Source of the DNA: Prostheceraeus crozeri
Taxonomy: Eukaryota; Platyhelminthes; Polycladida; Euryleptidae
Reading direction: 5' to 3'
Assembly (NCBI GenBank): GCA_907163375.1
Contig: CAJQUW010010359.1
Span: 248,001 to 312,000, forward strand
Length of the DNA stretch: 64,000 bases
The notes beneath the pieces are model-generated. The model ran no database searches. It was given only the letters and a program-made list of their open reading frames with translations, and had not been told where the DNA came from. Position 1 is the stretch's first letter, and every line of letters begins with the position of its first letter. Positions 41,225 to 55,000 of the stretch are shown in pieces. The position numbers and the translations under genes were made by a program.

Positions 41225-41639
41225 CTGCAAAAAATAAATCCGGTAAATATCTCGAACATTTAGATGCATCACTTGGAATCATTTAGGATATGCTAACAGA
41301 TAGAATTTTTAGATCACACTTTCACGCTTCAAATTCAGAGGAAAGATAGGTGAACAATGGAGCTGATAATTTTCCTAAGGACTTTGTCCAGATATTTTCC
41401 CGCATTATCACGGCTAATTATTTTAAGATTTTTTGACGTTACGCATGAACCCCGAGAACTCCAATATGATGAAGTACCGAGAGATAAAAGTCTGATAATC
41501 GTAGCTGGCCATTCGAATCGTTCTCTTAGACCAATCCAGCGGCTTAAAGACATGATAGCTAGACATTACGAGGAGGCACTTAAGTGAAAAGGAGATAGTT
41601 GGCAATATCGTCATTTGGTTCCACAGGAATGCTCACTGC

Positions 41640-41960
41640 ATGCTTTAACGTCCTTTGATTCCCAGCTCCCGGAGCTGGATAGTTGATGGATCTCCTCTCG
41701 TCGCCACGATTGATGGCCGGCTCTGTTGGTTAATGTCCACACATCGGTATGGGGAAGAAGCAGGGCCTGTCTTCGAGTCTGTGGAGGTCGTCTCAGTAGA
41801 GGTTACTACTAGTGAGAGTTGTGAGTCTTTGATGGCTGTCCTTCTACACGCTTGTCTGCATGGGGCTTTGTACATATGGTCGGGCTGGGATTAGTAAATT
41901 AAGACCTTCGGGGTTCCAGTTCTCCTAGGGTATTGGATACATTTGATTATAGAGGCATTA
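41640..41960. other. GC-richer island, open on both strands, unassigned
   Basis: Within the carrier intron. Frames are open on both strands over the same 230 bases, which points to base composition or an unrecognised repeat rather than a gene. Confidence 0.35.
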
Positions 41961-44900
41961 GAGTCACGTTCTCCTTACGTTGGTTCAGCAGCCATGATGG
42001 CACAATATCTAACCGACGGAGCTGTTAGAACCTATTTGACGAAGTTTGCGTATTTGAGGAAAATTGATGAGCTACAGCATACTCTGTTATTTTGATTGAT
42101 TATCATAAGTTGTATTATCTTCGCTGATCCAGTAGTGAAGATTGCGCCTGTTCCATGTTTTTCATATAGTGATGTGACACAAATTAAGTTAATGAACACC
42201 AAGTCGCCTACACCCAATCTCCCCGACAGCAACTCTTCTGAAGATAAGAGCACATAAAAACAGGAAATGTGTTTTATTTACACGCAGAAATTGCGGTTAG
42301 TATCAATTCACTGCTCCATCCATATGAAACATTGCCTCCAAAAAGAAAGAACTGATGATGCTGAGGAGACATTAGAAGTATTCGAAGCAGTTTTTATCAA
42401 TTTCAGGAGGTACATCAGACGTTTGTCGAAAAGCTAAAGATTCAATCATTCATTCGAAAAGAAATTATCAAAGAAAAATTCTGGAAGACTCCGCAATTCT
42501 GCTGTTTTTCTTTTGCATTCAATTGGAAGGTATCCAATTCAAGTAGGTGTTGTTGCTAGTGTTTTCTTTTTTCGACATGATCCTGACAGTGACTCAAAGT
42601 TCAGCAAAGCCACTAAATCATGCTTACAAGCGACGTGGTAGCCTTCATACACAAATACACAACTCCCCAATGCTAGGGCTAGCAGCTTGTAGTAAAAGCG
42701 GTAGTACTCTTACAGGCGGACAAAATCGAATCGACCTTATGCATACTGAAGCACAGTCCATTGCCAACTGAGATAGCCTAACAAGAAGATTGATCTAACC
42801 AGGCTGCTGTTATCTAGAATCTAATTGACTGCAACCTAAATTGGCATACAAATAATCCTCATGAATCAACGAGCGTTTCTTGTGACTTATCCTCTATCTT
42901 ATCAATTCGCAATCATTAACAAAAGTTGATACAAACTTTTGACAACTTTTGACAGCTACGTTAAATGCTAAGACACTCACTAGAAAGGGTGATTTCCAAG
43001 TATCTATAACATTCACAACCATGTACATTGTACAGTGCCTGCGAGAGAAATCTTCCCTAGATCTATGGAGGAAGCAAAATTCCTACCCACAAAAGTCAGC
43101 CAAGGAGAACAATTATTGTTGAGCATTTTTGCAATGAAATGCGTACGTAGCATTCGATTTCAGGCGCAGTCTTTACGTTTACCTTTGTTCTGAACTAGTG
43201 CTATCTAAACAATCTACTTTTAAAATTTTGTTTCTCACATTTAAAAATTACTAATGTGAAAAGCGCTTTAATATTCAGAGTTTGCGTGCATGAGCTGCAA
43301 AGCATTGATGCTGCTAATATTCGCAAATAGATTTTGTGATCACTTTTCAACTATCTTGCCACTTTTGTACTGGTCAATGCAAAGTCTCAAAATTATTTTT
43401 GACTCCATTATGGCTTCATGATTGAGAAAATGAGAATCGATGAGGTAGCCTATTTTTAAAGGTTGTACCGCCCATGCATGTGTTAAGTCAATTATCATCA
43501 TGAAGTCAATTATTCTACTACCACAGTCAGATGTTCATTCACACATGTCTTGTTTCCTGAAGTTTAATGCTGTAATTGTACAAGTGACTGACAAAGTAAA
43601 CATTGGGCATTATGTGAGTAGTAAAACTATGGCTACTTATTCAAGTAACGACAACTATGCGATAAATCATAATGAATGAATTTCATTGAAACGATTGAAG
43701 ATTGTTAGGTAGCCAGGCATCGGTAAAAAGAGCTGGAAACGATTGGGTGCTCGGCGGGAGAATTAAGAAATTTGTGATTTACTACATAAACGAGGATTGT
43801 TAAACTGTAACGTTACTTTACGATCAACAAACTAAGGACGCTAAAACTTTCTAATGAATCCATGTGTTCGCAATGAATCCATATGTTGCTTGTAGAATTT
43901 GTCAGTATAGAAATACTCCGCTAAATGCAAATCATGCATTCCAGGAAAACTTCACGTTAAGCGAATCTGCGTACAGGGGCAAGGTCATAAAATTAGGGGA
44001 TGCGTTCCTAACATAATAATAATTTTGGAGGTCAACTATGCACTTTTTTCTTTTAAAATCGTCATTGAAAATTCTAAATTGAAAAGGAAGCAAGGATGTA
44101 CTAACATTTTATCTTTTTTAGGATATCTTTTACATCCTGAAATTGACAGATGTCGGCATATATTAATTACATGAAATATTGCAGAGTGCCACTTCGATAG
44201 GCATTGACTAGAAAGATGTCATCAAACTTGAACGATTTTTTAGCACCAAATTCTTTAGCAGTCGCAGTCGTTGCATTTCGTCCTACAATGACTCATCCAT
44301 GTTGCTTGGAATGGCCTAAACTAGCTGATAACATACTCGCACAGTATAGTTGAACAAGCTGAACGACTACACAACAGGCTATTTCGCGTTAATTCATCCG
44401 ACTTTGCCACTGTAGACCTTAAAAGATTACACAAAAGTTCGTCTGGTCATAGAAAAAAATAGTAGCTTTAAATGTTTCTTTGTCTTATATTTCACAAGAT
44501 TATTGCAAAAAATCCGGAAGCCAAAAGAGATGAAAACAAATTTTGTTGTTATCTACGCATTAGCGGTGCAATGACCACGTAAAATAAGGCATAGCAATTA
44601 AATGAAATCACGGTGCGATTTAAAAATTTCGAAGAATCCAGGAAGCGGAAGAAAACAAAGTTAAAACAACTGCCTAAGTGAAAAATCGTGTAATAAATGC
44701 CACAGAATGCCCAAGGAAGGGTGCTTATGTATAGGGGGTATAACTGTACCTGTAAACGTTCCGCTGTCATCCCTTTTGAACACAATATGCTACGTTGAAA
44801 TCCTAACGGAAGCAATAATTCATGTTTATCCTACATTCGAGGCTAATTGGAACAATTAACCGCGTATCTTCCAGTATACGATTGATTTGATGAAGCATAT

Positions 44901-45108
44901 CTCTGCGCGCGTTGCGCATGCCTAGAAACTAATTTAGGCTAATATCTAAGAAATGCGTCAACCTACTACGAACCTATGCATGACTACGCTGCGCATTAGT
45001 GTTGCTTTACCATACTTATTACTTATTTCTGCTTATCTATCGCGGTGGGGAAAGGTGACATCACAGTGAACAGCATATGGAAGACATCTCGATAGCATAA
45101 ATACTTAC
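41961..45108. other. Intron of the carrier gene
   Basis: A+T-rich intronic DNA with no recognised repeats or genes. Confidence 0.55.
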
Positions 45109-45387
45109 CATCGTTTTCATGGCGACTCCACTTTGTTTTTCCTCATGCGTGAAATCATCTGGCACACACATATTCTCCCCAATGTCGATTGCATTTGACT
45201 TATGCCAGTATTGAAATATCTTCTTGATGTCAGCAGTACCAGCAAAAAGCAGGAAATCCCGCCATTCCTCGAAATCAATAGTCAAGGAGCCGTCTCGATC
45301 CATTTTACGTAGAAGCTTATCAGCATCTCCTTCACTGATCTTCACACCCAAATCGGCCATGGCTAAACGAATTTCTTCTGCATCAAT
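45109..45387 (-). CDS. Carrier gene, EF-hand/linker exon (SLC25A24/25 type)
   Basis: About 93 residues: IDAEEIRLAMADLGVKISEG, a last EF-hand (KMDRDGSLTIDFEEWRDFL) and the amphipathic linker (YWHKSNAIDIGENMCVPDDF) that leads to the carrier domain in this family. Acceptor TTTATAAG at 45,388, donor ATG/GTAAGT at 45,108. The frame passes straight into the exon ending at 41,224, across a 3.9-kb intron. Exons for the first EF-hands were not found up to 64 kb. Confidence 0.9.
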
Positions 45388-46936
45388 CTTATAAAACAAA
45401 AAAGATAGAATTTTAACGAGAAAGATGACATTCAAGCGAATCAACGATAAATGAAGTTATTCTCATCATTAAAGTGCAGCAACTTTTCATGATGATACTT
45501 TTACGGAATTAACAATGATAATTAATATTAACAACACTGTTTACAAAATTCAAATTTTGAACTGATTGACGGCGATATTTAACCTTACTCTTAGACGAGA
45601 GTAATGAGAAATGTTGACAAAAATTCATCTTCAAGCGAACTCCGGCTACATGTACATGTATATCACAGAAATTACGGCTGATCGAATATGTATGAGATGA
45701 GACAAAATCATTGATACGGATAAGCAGATCAATAAAATATTTTGGTGCACAGTCATGTAGACGTATGAACATAAGAATTAACAATTCAGAATAGATTCTA
45801 GCAAACTTGAAAAATATAACCAAAATCTTATGAACGTGGCATGTTTGAACGTGGCATGTTTGCTACAGGACGAACAGAAGAGGTGTTGTATAACAAATAA
45901 TTTTCCTTAAGCAGCATGATGACATAATTGATAAGAATTTAACAAGTCTGGCTTCTGTGTAGCTATCTATTATCGTATTTGAACAATATTTCGCAGGTAC
46001 AACTGCCGCCCCACCAGGTTGCAAACATGATACAAAGGCATGTTTGAAGTAGATAATACATCACATGGAAAATTCAAAGTATCAAACGTTGATGTTGAGA
46101 AAGTTCCTATTTGCCGTTGATAGATGGGCGAGATTTTCCATAGCTTCTCAGAATTGAATATTTATTGGATCACTATCATGAGCAAGAGCTTGCTTGCTTA
46201 GTGGTTTGAGGGGGAGGGTTCCATTGATTTGAGAATCAGGATATCCCGCGATTACATTTGGTCAGTTCTCTACATTACGTCATATCACTGACAGTGCCTG
46301 AAAGGATGACTCTCTAACCGCAATCCAATTAATGGTGGATATGACGCATCATAAGGTGATTGATATCTTAGTACCAACCTTTGCCAAGTGAGGCGCTCTC
46401 CATGTTGATCTGCGCCAATCTGGGTGGGGTTGGAACAGAACATTGGTGTGGTATGTAGTATGAATGTCTTCGGAGGACAAGGCTGAGATATTTTGGACGG
46501 CGAGATTGCATTTCCTCAGTGCACATGATTGCTGGAAGGATTCTGACAATAACCTAAAACGTTTGAGATCGGAATAATGATGGATACAGGTACTTTCTGA
46601 TTATGTGGTTTACATACCTGCAAATGCTTGTGTACTGATGATGAATTGATTTTCAAATGTTCAGTAATGCAAGAACGGAGCTTCCGCTATTTGATAACGA
46701 ATGGCACTGTGAGCGCATGCTTCTCTCTCTCCCCTTAAATGAATGGAACCAAAAAAAACACTACGAGAAGTTGAAATCATATGCCATATTGCAAATATTT
46801 CGCCTTGATCAGGCACTGACGATGGCACAGAATGCATTTTCAAAAATGATATTGTAAACAGCCTTTTCCATGTTGCAGAGATTTTTTGGGGGATCAAGAC
46901 AGGATTTCCAATTACAAATTTATTGTTATTGTAGTC
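45388..46936. other. Probable carrier intron; hAT target-site copy at its end
   Basis: No exon seen. The last eight bases (46,929-46,936, TTGTAGTC) match seven of eight bases after the hAT right end (52,059-52,066, ATGTAGTC). Confidence 0.5.
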
Positions 46937-47323
46937 AGGGTGTCCGCGGCTTTCCTGAAGTGTTTTTCCAGGTTTTCCAGGATCTATCAAATGAGACAGA
47001 TTAGTTTGATTTTCGAAATACGCATAGACGACAACAGGAATATACATGGGAAGTTGGGAACGATTGTTCTTATAATGTCATTTCTTAAAATATAACAAAC
47101 TATTTCTATAATATAACAACCTCATAATATATCAATAACAACTTTGATAAGAATGTAAAAAAGAAAAATAGAAATGCGAATAGCAAAAGGACATGGAAAA
47201 TGTTTCTGACTAGCGGATTGTGTCTTATGTCATTCGAAGATAGTAAAAAAACAAAAACTGCACGGTAGTTTGCCAATGAAGTCAAGGAAATGTTGGCAGG
47301 AGGAAAATGATGAGGTATTAATA

Positions 47324-48244
47324 TTACTGTAAATTCTTGATCTCATCATTGACTGATATGAAGTTGTCCTGTACTTCCTGTACTTCTTTTCTCTTCCCGC
47401 ATGCCGCTTCTCTGATTGCATTCGATTTTGCGAGGAAGAGGAATTCACGCTTTGTCTCAGCCTCAAGGGCCAGATCATTGGCTTCTTTCTCCAGCATCGT
47501 TGCCTCATTCTCCAATCGTATTTTCTTTTTAAAAAGTTCATCTTTTTCTGCCTGAAATTAAAAGATCTTTTGTTAGAAATAAATTCGATTGCAAAACATA
47601 TACTCGTAAGTGTACTTGAAATCAATTTTATACAAAGGTTTATTTAGCTTCTTGAATTTTTTGAAATTCAAATTATCAAGAAAATAAATTAATCTACTCA
47701 TGGTTATAGCACTCACGGTCATCTTGTGCTTTTAGTGAACGTGAGATGAGAAATCATAGTACACGATATCCTATCATCCTATAATCTATCTACGAGGGGC
47801 GTACCAAAAGTTCGTGACGTTTGATTACCATGGTTTCAATTCCACTTTTTTCTTTGATCATTCATCGTTGTCATGTTGTATCAATCATGTGCATTGCCTG
47901 TAAAGTACTGTCAGTTGATCGGTAGCGTATAGAGACACGAACTGAAGCCGGTAAGTAGTGAAGCAATTTTACTTTTATCAGCATCATCAAGCAAATGTTC
48001 CCAGAGGGGAAGGTTCGGAAAATTTCCGCATTTCTTGTGAGGAGAGACAAACGTCACGAACTTTTGGTACGCCCCTCGTATATCTGCGAAATACATACAA
48101 GGGTACGTAGATGTGCTTACTTTTTTTCTTTTCAATACATTTTCCTCTTCGTTTTGCTTGATATCCCTTTTCTTTCTTCTAAGTGAAGACGATAAACTCC
48201 TCTCGAGTGCCGAAACTTGGCGAGCATTTCCTTCGAGATCGAAA
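47324..48244 (-). CDS. Two-exon coiled-coil gene inside the hAT element
   Basis: Exon A (about 48,121-48,244) encodes SALERSLSSSLRRKK, then RDIKQNEEENVLKRKK, and ends at a donor GTAAGC. Exon B (47,324-47,551) follows acceptor TGATTTTTAATTTCAG-like sequence and reads AEKDELFKKKIRLENEATML, then EKEANDLALEAETKREF, to a stop after IKNLQ. The phase is maintained across the 569-bp intron. Both exons are rich in Glu, Lys, Leu and Ala with heptad-like spacing. No family recognised. Upstream exons were not found. It could be a captured host gene fragment or a second gene of the transposon. Confidence 0.45.
47793..48078. mobile_element. Mariner-type MITE, 286 bp, nested in the hAT
   Basis: Terminal inverted repeats CGAGGGGCGTACCAAAAGTT (47,793) and the exact complement ending CGCCCCTCG at 48,078, about 30 bases each and almost identical, flanked by TA on both sides. 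No coding content. It lies in the intron between the two coiled-coil exons, so it inserted after the hAT acquired that sequence or at least within it. Confidence 0.85.
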
Positions 48245-49169
48245 CTTCAGTCTCACCACCAGCTGCAACTACTGCATCATGTACCAGGAAATTGATTTTA
48301 AGTTGATTATATGAATGTAGGCTATAAGAAGAGGTCAAGTATGTTTACTCGGCAGTTTGCAAGTTCTTCAAGGTCGGAAGATAAAAAAACTATGAGACAT
48401 GTTTTCCTACTGTAGTCAATGGGGTTAGATGGGGGACAATAGATGAATTTGATGAGACATTTATAGATAATCAAATGTTATGCAATTATATATTTAGACT
48501 ATCATAGAGAATGAGTCCTCTCAAACTAGGGTAATTCCACGCGTTATCACACTATTCAGAGCGTTTACGAGCTTTGCGCTCACTTTTTGAAAGTAGAACA
48601 TTTAGTTGTACGGCTGCAGCATTAATAAATCAATATTTCCGTTACGGTTGCTTATACAATACCATGCCAAATTTTGCCTGATTGAATAGTAGTGAGGCTG
48701 TTTAAGGCTATTTATTTGATAGAACATATCTGTTCTCATAACAAGCAGTTTTTGTGAGCAACTTTAACATTTATTTCTTTCTCTACCAGTGCCTTTAGAA
48801 ATGAGAAATTTTCTCAGTTTTGCAACTAAAAGTATAAAAGGACATTTTTTGTGAAAATGCTTAAATCTGGACTCAATCCGACCATAATTATGAAAAATAT
48901 GTGTGCGGGTCTGGATAATAACATCAGTGTTATCGAAATCAATATCTGAGAACTTCTAGAAAATCCCCTCCAGGATGACATACGCGTGGAATTGCCCACT
49001 AGTAAATCTGTCATCTTTCACTTCTAATGATGTTCCATAAATAGTTGCATACTACCATAGTCTACGCCAAATTGGTCTACACTTTTCAAATAATATGTGT
49101 AGCTATCAATATCATTCACTAACGACTTAATGATTTCATTTACGAAATTGATCATCAGCAACTATCACT

Positions 49170-51164
49170 TCAGTTAAGAAAATAAGGAGGAAACAGTACA
49201 TGGCGCATTGCAGTTTTTGTCTCAAATGACAGTCCTTCCTTGAGCATTTGTTTATTGACTGAGAATCCTCTTTCAACGGAGGCTTGACCATGGGATAAAG
49301 TCAATAAAACTTTGATGACTTCGAATAGGGCCGTATAGCATGTCTTCTTGCTCAACGTTTCGGCAAAGAAATCATCGATACGATCTTTCGAGCGATCAAA
49401 GGTGCAGGTCTCGTTTGCCAGTAAAAAATCTACGAAATTGGACGAAGGCTGCATCACAGGTTTCTTCATCAAACCGTTTCGAATTCAACAGATACAGCAA
49501 AATAGCTTTAAACTGAGAAGCCGAGTTTTCACGGTCATTCGTGAATGTGGATGGTGCTAAGCATGACAAGTCTCGTATCATGGAATTCTTCGAAGGTGAA
49601 TGTTTTAGTAGACATTCTGTCAGTGTGACTAATCCTTTTCGACAATTGACTTTGAAAGTCAAAACTTTACTAGGAGGGGCTTGTGAATCCTCAATAGCCA
49701 AGGCGACACCAAAGCCAAAATCGATGTCATCCAATTCTCGGAAATTGTTTTCATTTGTTACATCTGAAGCAGAGATATCTTTCAAATCAACAGATTCAAT
49801 GAAAGAAAGCTTCAAGTATCTGCCCATGACCGAGACAAGCATTTCGGAGAAATCGTTTGCCAAACAAGGCAATAATGGCGCATCACCCCGAAATTTTGTC
49901 AAGAAGGGGTTCAATTGAGTCGCAATTGACAACCCGAATTTCAGCTCAGCCATTTTCAAGGAGGAATTTCCAACCGCTTTTTCAACTGTTTTGAAGCAGT
50001 GAGACGACGGTTTCTTAAGATTTTCAGATCTCTGAAGATATTCCACATACTTCTTTACTTTTGGAAGTAATTCAATTGCCCGCTTGATGACAGCGATATT
50101 TTCAACCCATCTGTGGGCGCAGTATTTCAATGGAAAGCGATTTTCGCCTGTAATACTAAAAAAATCTTCGCGTCTGGCAGGTGTGTCGTGAAATAGTTGC
50201 CACAAAGAAGACAAAAACGAATCCATATGAAAAGTGGTTGCTACTACAGAATGCTTAAAAGCATTGTGAACTGAATGAAGAATGCAGGTACCTACATCTA
50301 CAATGTGGATGTCATCTTCAACAAAGTCAGAAACCAATTCTCGATGAAATTTTTGATTGATGTTTGGTCCGTCCATGGAAATTTGTAGTAGCTTTTTTTG
50401 TCCAAGCATACCATCATTTCATCAAACTTTCGTCTGATGTCATTTGCTGTGCAATGTCCAAGAGAAGATGATGTAAAATATCGCGTGGTCACTCGATTTG
50501 TATCATGATCAAAAAATCTAACGTGGAAATCAATTTGGCCTTCTTGTGTCACTTTGTTAAGTGATTCGTCGAAACAAATAACATAACAGTTCGGAGATTT
50601 CAAAGATTGCATCAATTGTCCTTGAAAATAAGGAGATAATCCATACACTATAGAATAGCTGGCTTTATCTCTACCAAGAGACATCTGATGCGCGACGGTT
50701 GACTTTTTGAACATGTGACTGAAAATTTTCACGATTTTGTCAGAGGAGCGAAAACTACTTTTAGACATGATCATGTTCAAAATCCAAATTATTTCTGCTT
50801 CAGAGACTTCTTTATCAATTACAAAGTCGGAAACATCGTGACATTGTACAGTAGGATCAGTTGCATATATATCAGAACGTTGTTCACCTTTCGAACCTGA
50901 TCCTAAAGAACTCGTCTGCTTTATAATCTTGCACAAATCTAAATGCTTCTTTCCGCCAGCATGGCTTCTTACGGCTTGAAAACCCATATTCGAGACATCA
51001 AAGTCTTTCTGACAAATTTTACAAAATGCATTGAACAGAGTTTTACCGCTCTGGAGCCATTCTGAGCACTCAGACCGGTGGCACCAGAGTGGGTTGAAGA
51101 AAGTCTTGGATTGTCCTTTCGGCATTAATCTTTCTGAAAGAAAGGATGGTCTAATTATGTACAA
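49170..51164 (-). pseudogene. hAT transposase, frameshifted
   Basis: N-terminal zinc finger (FCKICQKDFD, then RSHAGGKKH), then the transposase core (YVICFDESLNK, SMDGPNINQKF, HRWVENIAVIKRA), and a C-terminal dimerisation region (LTLSHGQASVERGFSVNKQM), all in hAT order. The frame changes at a run of seven A near 50,395 and again near 49,430-49,470. Otherwise about 640 residues are well preserved, suggesting a fairly young copy. Closest in feel to the hAT families with CAGGGTGTCCGCG-type ends common in marine invertebrates. Confidence 0.85.
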
Positions 51165-52066
51165 TTAAGGAAAAACATATTAAAAATGATTAAATAATCC
51201 AAAATCAAGTTTCTCTTCTTCTTGGATGCATAGTTGTAATCAGTGAAATATATTAGGTTCAAGTGTAGCCCTAGCATATTTCTTCCCTAAGACTTTTATT
51301 TGTGGCACTCTCCAACAAAACTAGCTCATCAGGAGTCATTAGGTTTAGTAGGTGATACCAATCTTAGCTTTAATCATACGCGTTGCGTTGGATGTAAGAA
51401 GACTACGTTCGGGTTTTTTAAGCGTAGGGAAAGTTTACAATTGACAGTATCCATTATCATGAAACTATCATAATCACATTGGCAAATACAAGTCAAACGA
51501 TGGTCTAGCTAGAATACTTAATGCAAACAATCAAGCTCTGAACGTAATTCAAGCAATTCAATTGTTAAAAATACAGGATAGTGTTTTTTGTCTGTGATCA
51601 TATTCATAACTGAATTATAATAGATTTATGCATGCAGAAGGGATTTAGCTAGTGTACATAATCACAGATATGGAGTAAACACTGATATTTAACATAATAA
51701 TACACATGCAAACATACAATTTAATTAAAGATAATGCGGCATGAAGACCCACTCTTTCAGTACATTGTTATCAAATAAAAACAAATTGTGATAATTGAAT
51801 ACTTTATTGAAGATATATCAGGATATAACAAAGTATTAAAAAGATTTCACTCTATAAAATTTATAAAGATAAAATCACTCATATAAACTCACATTATTAA
51901 AATGTTGAGTGCATTAGCAGCTAGTGGAATTTCACTAGGTAACTTAACTTCACGTTCTCCAGGATCAATCAATTTCCAGGTTTTTTCAGGTTCCTTTAAT
52001 TTCCAGGTTTTTTCCAGGATCAATCATATTCCAGGTTTTCCAGGGGCGCGGACACCCTATGTAGTC

Positions 52067-55000
52067 TATTGAGTGATTTTCACAATGTGCATAAGTTGAA
52101 CGTTATTCTTACATGCAATTTCAGGCTTTGGAATATGTAGGTCATAGAGCAAGTATACAGTAGGTAGAGTGTCGATTCAAAAAAAGTATCTGTATATAGT
52201 AAAAATTTTTATATCAAAAGATTCAGTATTTTGCGGAGATTAGTTGCTGCGGCCCAAAAAATTATTTGAGCAGATTTTAAAAAGCTAAATTTCTTCAAAT
52301 TTATATGCTACCGACATGAAGCCACTACAAAACTAGTATGAAACAAGTTGGATATCAAAATGAATCAATATTTGCCAATAAGCATCTTAACTAAGCGGAA
52401 ATTATGCTGATGATCAAGGAAATTTCATGAACCACATTATAGTGCCAGTCCCTGCACTGTGAGATCTTTTTGTGCTTCATGAGATGTCATCTGCCATCTT
52501 TTTAATTCAATTTTCATTGGTATGATTTTGTGATTTACAAGGCGTCATTTCTTGAATCTGAATATCAATGTGGACCGATTTACGTCTTTCGAAGTTAATT
52601 ATGGTCATCTTATTTGTTTACGATGTTTTGCTGTTTCAGCGGCAGTTTGTGTTATGATCACGCTTAAGAAGATAATCTTATAATCTAAATAATACAATAT
52701 AGCTGAGCTTTTAGTAATGGTAACCCATAATCGAATTGCTAATTTAACAAACTATATTACCTGTCCAAGTTGTCATGACATGCAGGATTTGTGGATTACT
52801 ACTCTTTATTCTGTATCGCTATCACGATCAGTCAAATTCGTGTACATTTCTCCATAGCTGTAAAATTTTGCATATCTCACAGGTGGTACCGGGTCTTGAC
52901 TCATGTTCAGTTCATGAAATCGAAGCTGTATACACATTGGAGATTTAATAGATGCTGAGTTGCTACTCTAATATACTTTATGATGTAGGTTATTCTTTTT
53001 TCAACGTAATAGGACACAACTCGGATTTTGTAGCATGAAAATTCTCATGTGCATTTGTGGCATCGAAGCTGCGGAATGGTTTGGTTGCCATTTTGGTACT
53101 CTAAGTTGTCAGGATAAAAGCTGAATTCTACATACATGTAGAATATGGGAGAAATTCAGCATCTTCAATACCACGAATACCTCAGAATTATGAAACTACA
53201 CAATCCCATTTGTGTCGGAGCATGTTGACAACGGAGCAACCTTGATAGCATGAAGCTGCCAGTAAGAGTTGCGCACAAATCATACACATCGCGAAAAGTA
53301 ATAAATAGCCAACGGCAACCATAAATTTGTAATTGAAAATCATGTTTAAATCCCAAAAAGATCTCTGCAACAGAGAAACGGTTGTCTACAGCATCGTTTG
53401 TGAAAATTGTAATAAATCGTACGTCTGAAGCCAGGCTTACGAAATCCGAATCAATGGCATAAGATCAATTATACCAGTTATACTTAATGAATTTTAAAGC
53501 ACACTCGATATTGTGCTGATGCATTGCGCTTCGTAGCAATGGTCTTAATTGAACGATTTTATGCCCATTGTTCGCATATAGTGTAGTGCACTGAAGCAAG
53601 AAGTCAGTTTTAAATTACGTGTATTTATGTATTACGTGTATTATATTTTAAATCACGTATCATTGGAAATACAAGGCATGATCAAGGATGACACCAACTT
53701 AAAATACACAAAATCGATTCCTCATGGAAAAAATCAGTACCTATATCAACCACTTGAATAAAACTGATTTCATGTTTGCGTGCAATACCGAAAACGGTTA
53801 GTTTTCATCCATGTTCAACCTTTGTTAATCGCTCGACGAAGCCTTTTAATATGGAATCGCTTTATTCATAAGTTTCCTTAAGTAATAACCGCAGAAATGA
53901 ATTGCCTGTTGTTGTAGGTGCGTTTGTCGAGAGAGATGTGGTGAGTACTTTTCCAACAGCCGCCTCCGCCTTAGAGAAAAAAGATCGCCTCCTCCACAGT
54001 CATGATTTGTCGACTATTTTATGTCTTATTGACAGAAATGAATTACGCGCTGCTATTCATATAATTCGCACAGGTGCACCGAGAACTTTAAAAACTTTCA
54101 TTGAAGTATCTATTAAAGTATAGCCGAAATATACTTTGATACGTGTTAGAGTGTCCTGTGATAGTTATTAATTAAGACCTCAAATTCTTGAAAGTAATCT
54201 TACAATAAATGTTCATAGTTTGTAGAATTCTATGCGAATTCTATTTTGCTAGGAAACCTCTATTAATGCTATTAGCTTTTAAACAATTTGAAATAGACTT
54301 ACATAGGCCTCTTTTGATATGATTTTGCCAATACTTGCAAGTGACTCTCATCATGCTTAACCCGTAGGTCTCTATGAAAGTTCTAGTGGAATTCTTCAAA
54401 ACTACTGTAGATGAAAACAGAAATTATAAAGATATGCAACAAAAAGTAGTAAAAAATCGAAATGTAATTTATTTCAAAATCATACAATCCCTGAAACATC
54501 AGGAACGGCAGAAAGATCCGAAACAATGTCGCGGCAATCTACAAATTACTGTGCAAAAAAGTCAACATTTCGAAGGTCAATACTCGGCTTCAAGATGCAA
54601 TAATGCAGTCCGGATCCCATTCGAACGGCGTTCGCAAGAACGAACACAGCAGTAAAGGATCATATTAAATAATTGCAACTGCTGTATTCAGGACATTACT
54701 AATCAATTTCGTATAAAATACAAAGGACACTTTTTACGAAATCAACATTGTAGAAGCTATTATGATAAAACAGAAACAACCTAAGCTGAATCTTACGGAA
54801 AAGTATGACGGTATGTCCTACTTACCAAAACTTTTTGAATTATAAGGAGACCAAAAAAGATTGGAACCCTTGGTAGCATACTGTAGTGCATAATCTCACT
54901 TACTCCTGGACATGTACATATGTGAATAATTCAATACTAAGTCACATACAACACCAAGCTTGTGATATTTTGCAAATTAATTGTATGTGTCAGAGTTGCG

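Larger units (their letters stand above)
46937..52058 (-). mobile_element. hAT DNA transposon, 5.1 kb
   Basis: Terminal inverted repeats AGGGTGTCCGCG at 46,937 and CGCGGACACCCT at 52,047-52,058, with subterminal CCAGGTTTTCCAGG-type repeats at both ends. The flanking 8-bp duplication matches at seven of eight bases. Inside, on the minus strand, lie a zinc-finger hAT transposase (49,170-51,164) and, nearer the left end, two exons of a coiled-coil protein. The transposase has frame changes, so the copy is probably not active, but both ends are preserved. Confidence 0.85.

Noticed and set aside
41645-41894. Genes on either strand in the carrier intron
   Set aside because: Both strands are open over the same bases and neither product has recognisable features.
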